From NCBI RefSeq assembly GCF_002261185.1, contig NZ_NEVQ01000014.1, forward strand, positions 1-40,140: a stretch of 40,140 nucleotides of DNA. The letters run 5' to 3'. A program made the translations under genes and the position numbers. The notes below the pieces were generated by a model. It saw only the letters and a program-made list of their open reading frames with translations, had not been told where the DNA came from and did no database searches. Shown here piece by piece: positions 14,333 to 22,863 of this stretch. Position 1 is the stretch's first letter; each line of letters opens with the position of its first letter. Origin of the DNA: Bordetella genomosp. 4. Lineage in GTDB: Bacteria > Pseudomonadota > Gammaproteobacteria > Burkholderiales > Burkholderiaceae_B.

Positions 14333-15877
14333 ATGCACACGAACGCTGTAACCGCCGCATCTCCGATCAAAATCGCTGTCCTCGCCATGGGCGGCCAAGG
14401 CGGAGGCGTGTTGGCTGATTGGATCGTGGATATGGCCGAACACGCAGGCTGGTGGGCGCAAACGACCTCCGTTCCGGGTGTCGCGCAGCGTACCGGAGCC
14501 ACGATTTACTATCTGGAGCTCTTGCCTGAATCCGCTGTGCAACAGGCCGGCCGCCAACCGGCTCTGGCCCTCATGCCTACGCCCGGCGATGTCGATCTGG
14601 TCGTGGCGGCGGAATTGATGGAAGGCGGCCGCGCCATTCAACGTGGTCTCGTGACGCCTGAACGCACGACGTTGATCTCTTCGTCGCATCGCAGTTTTGC
14701 GGTCAGCGAAAAATCTGCGCCTGGTAACGGGATTGCCGATCCGAACAAGGTGCTCGATGCTGGACGTGTCGCCGCACAGCGTTTTCTGTGCTTTGATTTG
14801 CAAGCGTTGGCGGATCAGGCCGGCAGTGTCATCAGCGCCAGCCTGTTTGGCGCCGTAGCGGGCAGTGGCGCCCTGCCCTTTAGCCGCCAGGACTTCGAGG
14901 CCACGATTGAGCGCGGCGGCCTCGGCGTCAAAGCGAGCTTGCGTGCATTCGCGCTGGGCTATGAGGCTGCCGCGACGGCTCCGGCCGTTCCTGCCCCGAT
15001 TGATCGCGTACGCGAAATGCCTGCGGTGCCGACGCGGGCCGCCACACCGGGCGCGCAGGCGCTGCTGGATCGCATCAAGCGTGATTTTCCGGGCGTGGCG
15101 CAGCCGCTGCTGGCCGCCGGGACACAGCGTACGGCCGAATTTCAAGACATGGCGTATGCCCGCGAATACCTGGATCGCATGGCAACGCTGCACGCATTGG
15201 ACGCGCAATATGGCGGTGCCGGTCACGATTGGGCATTGACCTGTGCAGCGGCGCGCTACCTGGCGGTGGCGATGGCGTACGACGACGTCATTCGAGTGGC
15301 CGATCTCAAAACGCGCGGCAGCCGATTCGATCGCGTGCGTACCGAGGTCGGCGCCAAAGCCGGTCAACTGGTGTACACCACGGACTATATGCATCCCCGC
15401 GTCGAGGAGATCTGCGGCACGCTGCCTGCAGGCCTGGGACGCTGGATCGAACGCTCGCCCAGCCTGTCGGGATTTGTCAGCCGCCGCCTGGGCAAAGGAC
15501 GCCGCCTGAACAGCGCCTCGTTGACGGGCTTTCTGATGCTCTATGGCCTCTCAGGCATGCGGCGCATCCGCCGCCGGACCTTGCGCCATCAGATCGAAAC
15601 GCAAGCCTTGCAGGAATGGCTGGATTTGATCACCGAGCTCGCCCCTCGCGATTACGCACTCGCCGTCGAGGTCGTGAACTGCCGCAGGCTCGTCAAAGGC
15701 TACAGCGACACGCATTCACGCGGCACCAGCAAGTACGGCACCTTGCTCGACACTGCCCGTCAGTTGGCGGGCCGCCCCGATGCCGCGCAAACGCTGCGCG
15801 GTTTGCGTGAAACCGCCCTGTCGCAAGTCGCCTGCGGCCCACTGGAAAACCAAGCCAAACAAGCGATCGCTGCATGA
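14333..15877 (+). CDS. indolepyruvate:ferredoxin oxidoreductase-like beta subunit with DUF6537-type C-terminal domain
   Basis: The 514-residue protein has the gamma/beta catalytic domain of 2-oxoacid oxidoreductases at residues ~12-210, beginning KIAVLAMGGQGGGVLADW, with SVPGVAQRTGATIYYLE. Residues ~235-500 form the long helical extension (DUF6537-type) seen in proteobacterial indolepyruvate oxidoreductases, including FQDMAYAREYLDRM and YTTDYMHPRVEEICG. With the alpha subunit it should form the CoA-dependent decarboxylating enzyme. The ribosome-binding site is poor, so translation may rely on flow from the upstream gene. Its stop overlaps a possible start of the reductase gene (ATGA at 15874). 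Confidence 0.87.
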   Translation: MHTNAVTAASPIKIAVLAMGGQGGGVLADWIVDMAEHAGWWAQTTSVPGVAQRTGATIYYLELLPESAVQQAGRQPALALMPTPGDVDLVVAAELMEGGRAIQRGLVTPERTTLISSSHRSFAVSEKSAPGNGIADPNKVLDAGRVAAQRFLCFDLQALADQAGSVISASLFGAVAGSGALPFSRQDFEATIERGGLGVKASLRAFALGYEAAATAPAVPAPIDRVREMPAVPTRAATPGAQALLDRIKRDFPGVAQPLLAAGTQRTAEFQDMAYAREYLDRMATLHALDAQYGGAGHDWALTCAAARYLAVAMAYDDVIRVADLKTRGSRFDRVRTEVGAKAGQLVYTTDYMHPRVEEICGTLPAGLGRWIERSPSLSGFVSRRLGKGRRLNSASLTGFLMLYGLSGMRRIRRRTLRHQIETQALQEWLDLITELAPRDYALAVEVVNCRRLVKGYSDTHSRGTSKYGTLLDTARQLAGRPDAAQTLRGLRETALSQVACGPLENQAKQAIAA

Positions 15878-15903
15878 ATTGCTGCGATCGCTACGGAGAC
15901 ATC

Positions 15904-16893
15904 GTGCAGACTTTGAACCTCATCATTCGCGACATCCAGCAGGCCACGCCGCTGGTGCGCACCTTTGTGCTGGAAAATACGGACGGCGACGCGCTGCCTG
16001 CATTCGAGCCCGGCGCGCATTTGAAAGTCCAGATCCCGGGCCTGGCCGAACCTCGTTGCTATTCGCTGATCGCAACGTGCGCTGATACCTCGGCCTTTGC
16101 CGCTCCTCGTCAATATCGCTTGGGGGTTCGCCTGGATGAAGCCGGCGGCGGCGGATCGCGCTACATGCATGGGTTAGCAGTCGGCGACACGTTGACGGTG
16201 CAAGGGCCGAAGAACGACTTCCCGCTGCACGCCTGCTCGTCACAGGAATCGGCTGAGCGCCATCGGACCGTGCTCATTGCAGGCGGTATCGGCATCACCC
16301 CTATCGCATCGATGGCTGCAGCACTGAAACACGCGGACCGCGAGTTCGTCTTGCATTATTGCGGACGCAGCCGCGATCAATTGGCCTTGGTCGAAGAACT
16401 GCACACCTTGGCCGGCGACGGTCTCAATGTACATGTGGACGACGATCCGCTGTCCGCGTTGAATGTCGGCGCATTACTGGATACCTACGCCCCGCATCAA
16501 CATCTGTATGTCTGCGGGCCACAAGGCATGATCGATGCAGTCATTGCGGGGGCACGCCAACGGCAATGGCCTGACACGCACATACATTTCGAGCTGTTCA
16601 CCACGGCTGCCCCGTTGGCGGGCGATCAGCCCTTTGAGGTCGAACTCAAGCAAAGCGGCATGGTGCTGACCATCCCCGCTGACAAAACCATCGTCGAGGT
16701 GATGGAGGAAGCTGGCTGCGATCCCATGTATGACTGCAAGCGCGGCGAATGCGGCGTCTGTCAGGCCACTGTCCTCGAGGGCACGCCCGATCACCGCGAC
16801 TATTACCTGTCGGACGCAGAAAAAGCCGAAGGCAAACTGATCCAGATCTGCATCTCGCGCGCGAAATCCGCACGCCTGGTGCTGGACCTGTGA
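15904..16893 (+). CDS. phthalate-dioxygenase-reductase-type ferredoxin reductase of the Rieske oxygenase
   Basis: I chose GTG 15904 because GGAG lies at 15894-15897; the alternative is ATG 15874, which overlaps the upstream stop but lacks a ribosome-binding site and adds ten residues. The protein of about 329 residues has a flavin domain with RCYSLIA near 55, an NAD domain with AGGIGITPIASM near 125 and YVCGPQGM near 205, and a C-terminal plant-type 2Fe-2S domain with CKRGECGVC and a distal Cys (IQICISRAKS). It should pass electrons from NADH to the Rieske oxygenase encoded next. In iad-type auxin loci a reductase of this kind partners the oxygenase. Confidence 0.88.
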   Translation: MQTLNLIIRDIQQATPLVRTFVLENTDGDALPAFEPGAHLKVQIPGLAEPRCYSLIATCADTSAFAAPRQYRLGVRLDEAGGGGSRYMHGLAVGDTLTVQGPKNDFPLHACSSQESAERHRTVLIAGGIGITPIASMAAALKHADREFVLHYCGRSRDQLALVEELHTLAGDGLNVHVDDDPLSALNVGALLDTYAPHQHLYVCGPQGMIDAVIAGARQRQWPDTHIHFELFTTAAPLAGDQPFEVELKQSGMVLTIPADKTIVEVMEEAGCDPMYDCKRGECGVCQATVLEGTPDHRDYYLSDAEKAEGKLIQICISRAKSARLVLDL

Positions 16894-16923
16894 CGCACAA
16901 GACGCACAAACAGGGGAAACATC

Positions 16924-18249
16924 ATGGGCCATTATCGCAACAACCCCGACGCCATCCGTGCCCTGGTGCGCGACACCGAGGTGCACAAAGACCTGTTCGT
17001 CGATCAAGAACTGTTCGAACTGGAAATGGAACAGCTGTATACCCGCACCTGGGTCTATGTGGGCCATGACAGCCAGGTTCCGAATCCCGGTGACTACATC
17101 ACCACGACAGTCGGCGACGAGCCGGTAGTCATGGTGCGCCATACGGATCGCAGCGTCCGCGTCTTGATCAATCGCTGTCCGCACAAGGGCACCATGGTCG
17201 CGGGCGACGCATGCGGCAATACGGGTAAATTTTTCCGCTGCCCCTATCATGCATGGACATTCAAAACCGACGGCAGCCCGTTGTCCATTCCGCTAAAAAA
17301 GGGCTATGAGAACACCGGCCTGGAACACTGCGAGGCCAGCAAAGGCATGGCCGCAGTCGCCAATGTCCGCAATCACCGGGGATTTGTGTTCTGCCGCCTG
17401 AGCGACGAGGGCGAGGACTTCGAAACCTTTTTTGGCGAGTCTCTGTCCACGCTGGACAATATGGTGGATCGATCGCCCGAGGGCCGGCTCGAGGTGGCTG
17501 GCGGCGTATTCCGTTATATGCATCGCTGCAACTGGAAAATGCTGGTCGACAACCAGACCGACACCTGCCACCCGATGGTGGCGCACGAGTCGTCCGCCGG
17601 CACTGCCGTACGTGTCTGGGAAAAGGCCCCAGAAGGCACGCCCAAGCCTATGGCGGTCGAGCTGTACGCGCCGTTCATTTCACCGTATGAGTTTTTCGAG
17701 GGGATGGGCATCCGTGTATGGGAAAACGGGCATGGGCACACTGGCGTCTCTGATTCGATTCACGCCTCGTACTCGGCGATCCCCGGCTATTGGGACGCGA
17801 TGGTGGCAGCCTACGGCGAGGATCGCGCAAAGGCCATCCTGGGCGATGTGCGTCACAACACCGTATATTTCCCCAACATCATGGTAAAGGGCCCGATTCA
17901 AACGCTGCGTATTTTCAAGCCGCTGGCGGCGGATCGTACGCTGGTCGAGTCTTGGACATTCCGTCTGGTCGGCGCCCCGGATCTGTTGCTGGAGCGCACG
18001 CTGATGTATAACCGCCTGATCAATGCCCCCACCTCGGTAGTGGGCCACGACGATCTGGAAATGTACGAACGCGCTCAGGACGGCCTGCGCACGCGCGCGC
18101 GCAGCTGGGTCAATGTAGGCCGCCTCTACGACCCTGCCGAACACAGTCAGAAGAATGCCGTCACCAACGGCACCAACGAATGGCAGATGCGTAATCAGTA
18201 TCGAGCCTGGGCACGCTATATGACCCAGGGCATGGAGGACGCAGCATGA
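16924..18249 (+). CDS. Rieske non-heme iron oxygenase, large (alpha) subunit
   Basis: The 441-residue protein follows the reductase by 30 bases with GGGGAAA before its ATG. The Rieske cluster is complete: Cys85, His87, Cys106 and His109 in CPHKG and CPYHAWTF. The mononuclear iron site has bridging Asp213, His216 and His221 (NQTDTCHPMVAH) and a carboxylate in GHDDLEMY near 376. Length and motifs fit a ring-hydroxylating dioxygenase alpha subunit. By context the substrate is an indolic acid; iad-type Rieske enzymes oxidise indole-3-acetate at the pyrrole ring, which I infer here. The stop overlaps the beta-subunit start (ATGA). Confidence 0.92.
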   Translation: MGHYRNNPDAIRALVRDTEVHKDLFVDQELFELEMEQLYTRTWVYVGHDSQVPNPGDYITTTVGDEPVVMVRHTDRSVRVLINRCPHKGTMVAGDACGNTGKFFRCPYHAWTFKTDGSPLSIPLKKGYENTGLEHCEASKGMAAVANVRNHRGFVFCRLSDEGEDFETFFGESLSTLDNMVDRSPEGRLEVAGGVFRYMHRCNWKMLVDNQTDTCHPMVAHESSAGTAVRVWEKAPEGTPKPMAVELYAPFISPYEFFEGMGIRVWENGHGHTGVSDSIHASYSAIPGYWDAMVAAYGEDRAKAILGDVRHNTVYFPNIMVKGPIQTLRIFKPLAADRTLVESWTFRLVGAPDLLLERTLMYNRLINAPTSVVGHDDLEMYERAQDGLRTRARSWVNVGRLYDPAEHSQKNAVTNGTNEWQMRNQYRAWARYMTQGMEDAA

Positions 18250-18752
18250 ACTCGTCAACGACCGCCGTGAGCGAACAGGACCTGCTCGACTTTGTCTATG
18301 CCGAGGCGAGGCTGCTGGATGAGCTGAAATTCGAGCAATGGCTGGCGCTCTATACCGACGATGCGTACTACTGGATGCCGCTCGCACATGACCAGCAGGA
18401 TCCTCGCCTGCACGCCTCGTTGATGTACGAGGACAAACTGCTGCTGCAAGTGCGCATCGAACGCCTGGCCGGACAACGCACGTTTTCGCAGCAACCCAAA
18501 AGCCGTTGCCACCATCTGCTGCAACGGCCCACGATCGAGCGCGATCATCCCGAACATGTGCCAGACCAAGGACGCTATGTCGTGCGCGTGGCGTTTCACT
18601 ATGTCGAGACACGGCAGGATGCGCAGCAGCTCTACGCGGGCTGGTCCACGCTGCATCTGGTCGAACACGAGGGCGCACTGCGCATCCGGCTGAAACGGGT
18701 GGACCTGGTCAATTGTGACGCCGCCTTTGGCAACATCCAGCTATTCATGTAA
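18246..18752 (+). CDS. ring-hydroxylating oxygenase small (beta) subunit
   Basis: The 168-residue protein has the NTF2-like fold of dioxygenase beta subunits: VYAEARLLDELKFEQWLALYTDDAYYWMP near the N-terminus and a C-terminal strand pair RIRLKRVDLVNCD followed by LFM. It has no cofactor motifs, as expected for a structural partner of the alpha subunit. ATGA overlap with the alpha gene indicates coupled translation and a fixed subunit ratio. Confidence 0.9.
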   Translation: MNSSTTAVSEQDLLDFVYAEARLLDELKFEQWLALYTDDAYYWMPLAHDQQDPRLHASLMYEDKLLLQVRIERLAGQRTFSQQPKSRCHHLLQRPTIERDHPEHVPDQGRYVVRVAFHYVETRQDAQQLYAGWSTLHLVEHEGALRIRLKRVDLVNCDAAFGNIQLFM

Positions 18753-18761
18753 GGGGGCCAC

Positions 18762-20396
18762 GTGAGCGCCACGGTTTACCACGCGTTTGTAGACGCAACA
18801 CAGAAATGGCCATCCAACGCGATGCTGTGTGTGCTGGAGGAAACGGCCGAGATTTACGACATTCCAGCCGGAGAAATCAGCTATCAGGATGCGGCAGCGC
18901 GTATTAACGCGTTGCGCGAGGCCTATCAGCAGGCGGGTTATGGACATGGCCATCGCGCCGGTTTGCTGCTGGAGAACCGGCCGGATTTCTTTTTGCATTG
19001 GTATGCGCTGAACGGATTGGGAGTTTCAGTCGTTCCTATCAACGGGGATCTGCGCGCAGCAGAACTGGAATATCTCATCGGCCATAGCGAGATCGCTATC
19101 GCCATCGCGCTGCCTTCTCGTCATCAAGAACTGCGCGCTGCGGCAGAGCGCGCAAATCGTCCGTTGCAAGTCATCGCTGCTGATACCGCGCCACCGCTTG
19201 CGCTATTTCCCGCCCCTTTAGCCGGGACGGCCCCCGGCATCATGACCGAATGCGCCCTGCTCTATACGTCCGGCACAACCGGGCGTCCCAAAGGCTGCGT
19301 TCTGCCCAACCGCTATTTCCTGCATGCAGGCAACTGGTACGCCAACATCGGCGGGCTCGCGACGCTGCATGAGGGAAGTGACCGCATGTTGACCCCTCTG
19401 CCTCTGGTCCACATGAACGCCATGGCTTACTCGGCGATGGCGATGTTGTTGACAGGCGGATGCCTGATTACTCTGGACCGTTTTCACCCGCAGACGTGGT
19501 GGGCCAACGTACGCGATTCGCGCGCGACGGTGTTGCACTATCTGGGCGTGATGCCCGCCATCTTGATGAAGGCAGCCCCAGGGCCGCAAGATCGCGATCA
19601 CCAGATTCGATTCGGCTTCGGCGCGGGAGTCGACCGGGCATTGCACGACCCCTTTGAGGCGCGCTTTGGTTTTCCGCTGCTGGAAGCCTGGGCGATGACA
19701 GAGACTGGCGCGGGCGCCGTCATCATCGCGAATCACGAGCCGCGTCACACGGGCACCAATTGTTTTGGGGCGGCCGAGGACGATGTGCGGGTTCGCATTG
19801 TCGATGACGCGGGCTCAGACGTAGCCGATGGCACGCCAGGCGAACTGCTCGTGTGCCATGCAGGCGATGATCCCCGTTACGGCTTCTTTGCCGGTTACCT
19901 CAAGGACGAGGCCGCCACGGCGGCCGCATGGCAGGACGGATGGTTCCATACCGGCGACCTGGTGCGTCGCGACGCCGATGGCAATATGCATTTCGTCGAT
20001 CGCAAGAAAAACGTCATCCGCCGCAGTGGCGAGAACATCTCTGCGGTCGAGGTCGAAAGCGTGCTGGCGCAACACCCCCTGATTAAAAGCGTCGCCGTGG
20101 CCGCAGTCCCGGATGCGGTGCGTGGCGATGAAGTCCTGGCCTGCGTCGTGCCCGTCACCATGCCCGCTGATGCCGACGCGATGCGGGAGGCGGCCCATGA
20201 CATCGTCCGCTGGTGCCTGACGCAACTGGCCTATTACAAGGCGCCGGGGTTCGTGGCTTTTGTCGAGGCCCTGCCCCTGACCACCACCAACAAGATCCAA
20301 CGCGGCGAGATGAAAGCCCTCGCGCCGACGTTGCCGGGCACTGCGCGCTGCGTCGATACCTGCGCCATGAAAAAGCGCCAGGAGGTCCCTGCATGA
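18762..20396 (+). CDS. acyl-CoA ligase (AMP-forming, aryl-acid type)
   Basis: GTG at 18762 follows AAGGGGG at 18751-18757. The 544-residue product has the adenylate-forming signature: LLYTSGTTGRPKG near 165, WAMTETGAG near 315, the GWFHTGD hinge region near 395 and the C-terminal DRKKNVIRRSGENIS. It should activate a carboxylic acid to its CoA thioester. Two substrates make sense here: the hydroxylated oxindole acetate produced by the Rieske enzyme (giving the substrate for the thiolase-like protein), or anthranilate. The gene overlaps the next one by ATGA. Confidence 0.9.
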   Translation: MSATVYHAFVDATQKWPSNAMLCVLEETAEIYDIPAGEISYQDAAARINALREAYQQAGYGHGHRAGLLLENRPDFFLHWYALNGLGVSVVPINGDLRAAELEYLIGHSEIAIAIALPSRHQELRAAAERANRPLQVIAADTAPPLALFPAPLAGTAPGIMTECALLYTSGTTGRPKGCVLPNRYFLHAGNWYANIGGLATLHEGSDRMLTPLPLVHMNAMAYSAMAMLLTGGCLITLDRFHPQTWWANVRDSRATVLHYLGVMPAILMKAAPGPQDRDHQIRFGFGAGVDRALHDPFEARFGFPLLEAWAMTETGAGAVIIANHEPRHTGTNCFGAAEDDVRVRIVDDAGSDVADGTPGELLVCHAGDDPRYGFFAGYLKDEAATAAAWQDGWFHTGDLVRRDADGNMHFVDRKKNVIRRSGENISAVEVESVLAQHPLIKSVAVAAVPDAVRGDEVLACVVPVTMPADADAMREAAHDIVRWCLTQLAYYKAPGFVAFVEALPLTTTNKIQRGEMKALAPTLPGTARCVDTCAMKKRQEVPA

Positions 20397-21568
20397 CCAC
20401 GCTGCGTCGCGGATACGAGGGTGTGGTCGCGGTATGCCCCGTGACGATACCCTATGCGCGCTACAGCACGCATAGCGCCCACTGGTGGCTGGGTCGCGCA
20501 TTGTATGAGTTGCTGCAAGCGTCGGGTCTGCAAAAGACGGATGTCGATGGCATGTGCGTCTCGAGCTTTACGCTGGCACCGGATACTGCGGTCGGCTTGA
20601 CTCAACATTTAGGCATGGCACCGCGTTGGCTCGACCACATTCCCATGGGCGGAGCGAGCGGCGTCGTGGCCCTGCGCAGGGCTGCTCGTGCCGTGCAAGC
20701 CGGTGACGCCGACGTCGTCGCCTGCCTGGCGGGCGATACCAATCATGTGGACTCGTTTCGCAACACGGTCAGCCAGTTTTCGCGCTTTGCCCAGGACGCC
20801 GTGTACCCGTATGGCGCCGGGGGGCCCAATGCGAGCTTTGCGCTGCTGACGGCGCACTACATGGCGCAAACTGGCGCCACACGCGAGGATTTCGGCAAGC
20901 TGTGTGTGGCTCAGCGCGACAATGCGCTGCGCTATCCCCACGCGCTGATGAAAAAGCCGCTGAGCCTGCAACAGTACATGGATGCGCGACTGATCACCGA
21001 CCCGATCCATCTGTTTGATTGCGTCATGCCTTGCGCGGGCGCGGATGCGTTCCTGGTGATGAGTACCGATCGCGCAAAGGCGCTGGGTCTGACCGGTGTA
21101 CGTATCCTGTCGACCATTGAGCGGCACAACGCCTGGAGCGACGATCCGATCCAGCAGCGCGGCGGATGGACCATGGACGTGGACGAGCTCTACGCGTTGG
21201 CAGGCCGTGGGCCGCAGGACATGGATTTTATGCAAGCCTACGACGACTATCCCGTCATCAACCTGATGCAGATCGAAGATCTCGGGTTTTGCGCCAAGGG
21301 CGATGCGCCGCAGTTTGTGCGCGACAACACGTTCACGGTAGATGGGACCTTTCCCTTTAATACCAACGGCGGCCAACTCTCTGTCGGTCAGGCTGGCGCG
21401 GCGGGTGGCTATCTGGGACTGGTCGAAGCGCTGCGGCAACTGACGGACACCGCAGGCGGCACGCAGGTCGCACAGGCACATACAGGACTGGTCAGCGGTT
21501 TCGGCATGATCAACTACGACCGCGGACTATGCACTGCCGCTGCGGTCTTGGCCAGGAGCGACGCATGA
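20393..21568 (+). CDS. thiolase-like protein without thiolase catalytic residues (candidate retro-aldolase)
   Basis: The ATG at 20393 follows AGGAGG at 20380-20385 and overlaps the ligase stop. The 391-residue protein is colinear with SCP2-type thiolases and lipid-transfer proteins (AGDTNH, YDDYPV near 283, GFCAKG). The nucleophilic Cys is absent: the site reads MGGASG at 85-90. The GHP histidine is also lost, reading GQAGAAGG at 332-339. Thiolysis or Claisen condensation is therefore unlikely. Ltp2-type proteins of steroid side-chain breakdown also lack the Cys and act as retro-aldolases with a DUF35 partner, and the next gene here encodes DUF35. I infer cleavage of a beta-hydroxyacyl-CoA to a ketone (isatin) and acetyl-CoA. 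Confidence 0.85.
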   Translation: MTTLRRGYEGVVAVCPVTIPYARYSTHSAHWWLGRALYELLQASGLQKTDVDGMCVSSFTLAPDTAVGLTQHLGMAPRWLDHIPMGGASGVVALRRAARAVQAGDADVVACLAGDTNHVDSFRNTVSQFSRFAQDAVYPYGAGGPNASFALLTAHYMAQTGATREDFGKLCVAQRDNALRYPHALMKKPLSLQQYMDARLITDPIHLFDCVMPCAGADAFLVMSTDRAKALGLTGVRILSTIERHNAWSDDPIQQRGGWTMDVDELYALAGRGPQDMDFMQAYDDYPVINLMQIEDLGFCAKGDAPQFVRDNTFTVDGTFPFNTNGGQLSVGQAGAAGGYLGLVEALRQLTDTAGGTQVAQAHTGLVSGFGMINYDRGLCTAAAVLARSDA

Positions 21569-22806
21569 CGCAACCGCTGAATCCTCCGGCCAAGAAAAAC
21601 CCTATCGCCCGGACACGACAGCCCACGCTGCCGCCCAACCCACGCAGCCGTTGCGCGCTCGGACTGACGCGCGCCGCCGCGTTGGGTCGATTCGAACTGC
21701 AGGTATGCTCGGCCTGCGAAACGGTGCAATATCCGCCGCGCGAAGTCTGCGGCGCATGCCTGTCGCATGAGTTGAGCTGGAGATCCGTCAACCCCGCAGG
21801 CGTATTGCTCGCGAGCACCACTTTGCACCATAGCAACGACCTGTATTTCCGTGAACGCCTGCCGTGGAGAGTCGGCACCGTGCGCATGGATGTGGGCCCT
21901 TCCGTAGTAGCGCATGTGCATCAAGACTGCGCCGATGGCGCACGCATACGCCTGACGTTGCGCCTGGATCGCTCCGGACAGGCCGTCATGATCGCTTTAC
22001 CCGAAAAGGACACGCCGCATATGGCTGACGATCCCGTTCTGCGCGAGACCTCGTGCGATCCCAAATACCGCCGCGTATTGATCACCGACGGTAAATCGAC
22101 TGCTGGCCGGGCCCTGGCCTCCGCGTTGCTGGATGCGGGCGCATCGACGATATTCCTCGGCGATCCGCAGCCCTGGCGTTCTGTCGAGGCCTATAACGCC
22201 CTGCTGCAAGACGAGCGCGTCCAGGCCGTCACGCTGGACATCACCGACACCGATTCGGTACAGCGAGCGGCCGCGTCTCTAGGGGGCAAGGTCGAGATTC
22301 TGATCAATACCGCCGACATGGAGCGCGAAGGCGGCGTCATGGCCTCCCGCGACGTCAACGTCGCGCGGGATGCGCTGGATATCAATGTGCTGGGCCTGAT
22401 GCGCTTGGCCCAACATTTCGGGCCGGCACTATGCGGGCGCGCTGCCGACGGAACACGCAATGCCGTGGCCTGGGTCAATATCCTGTCGATCTACGCCCAG
22501 ATGAACCTGCCCTCGCGCGGCATGTGGTCGGCGTCCAAGGCTGCTGCATTGTCATTGTCGCAATGCTTGCGCGCCGAGATGCGGCCATCGGGGATTCGCG
22601 TCATCAATGTATTTCCTGGGCCGCTGGATCACGAATGGGAACAACGCACGCCACCGCCACGCGTCACGCCGCAAGCGCTGGCGCAAGCGGTCGTCCGCAG
22701 TTTGAAACAAGGAATCGAGGACGTGTACGTGGGAGACGTCGCGCAGGAATTCTGCGAACGTCTGACAGAAAACCCCAAAGCGCTTGAGCGCGAATTGGGC
22801 GCCTGA
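21565..22806 (+). CDS. DUF35 (zinc ribbon plus OB-fold) protein fused to a degenerate SDR domain
   Basis: The start at ATG 21565 overlaps the thiolase-like stop and has AGGAG at 21554-21558. The 413-residue protein has two parts. Residues ~30-150 are DUF35: a zinc ribbon with Cys48, 51, 62 and 65, then an OB-fold. Residues ~168-400 have the short-chain dehydrogenase fold, but key positions are changed: the Gly-rich turn reads TDGKSTAG at 174-181, the NNAG motif reads INTAD at 247-251, and the catalytic Tyr is Trp321 in WSASK, although Ser308 and Lys325 remain. The SDR part is probably not a working dehydrogenase. DUF35 proteins dock on thiolase-like enzymes, so this likely forms a complex with the preceding gene product. 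Confidence 0.85.
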   Translation: MTQPLNPPAKKNPIARTRQPTLPPNPRSRCALGLTRAAALGRFELQVCSACETVQYPPREVCGACLSHELSWRSVNPAGVLLASTTLHHSNDLYFRERLPWRVGTVRMDVGPSVVAHVHQDCADGARIRLTLRLDRSGQAVMIALPEKDTPHMADDPVLRETSCDPKYRRVLITDGKSTAGRALASALLDAGASTIFLGDPQPWRSVEAYNALLQDERVQAVTLDITDTDSVQRAAASLGGKVEILINTADMEREGGVMASRDVNVARDALDINVLGLMRLAQHFGPALCGRAADGTRNAVAWVNILSIYAQMNLPSRGMWSASKAAALSLSQCLRAEMRPSGIRVINVFPGPLDHEWEQRTPPPRVTPQALAQAVVRSLKQGIEDVYVGDVAQEFCERLTENPKALERELGA

Positions 22807-22863
22807 GGCGGTCATTACGACGCACACGCCGCATTCCCCTATCGATTGATTGGAGCCTTGGTA

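Noticed and set aside
14129-15394. 421-codon minus-strand frame opposite the oxidoreductase beta subunit
   Set aside because: Arg/His-rich composition typical of an antisense shadow in GC-rich DNA; the plus-strand gene is clearly real.
20213-20392. Upstream extension of the thiolase-like frame to 20213
   Set aside because: It lies inside the CoA ligase gene; AGGAGG and an ATGA overlap fix the start at 20393.
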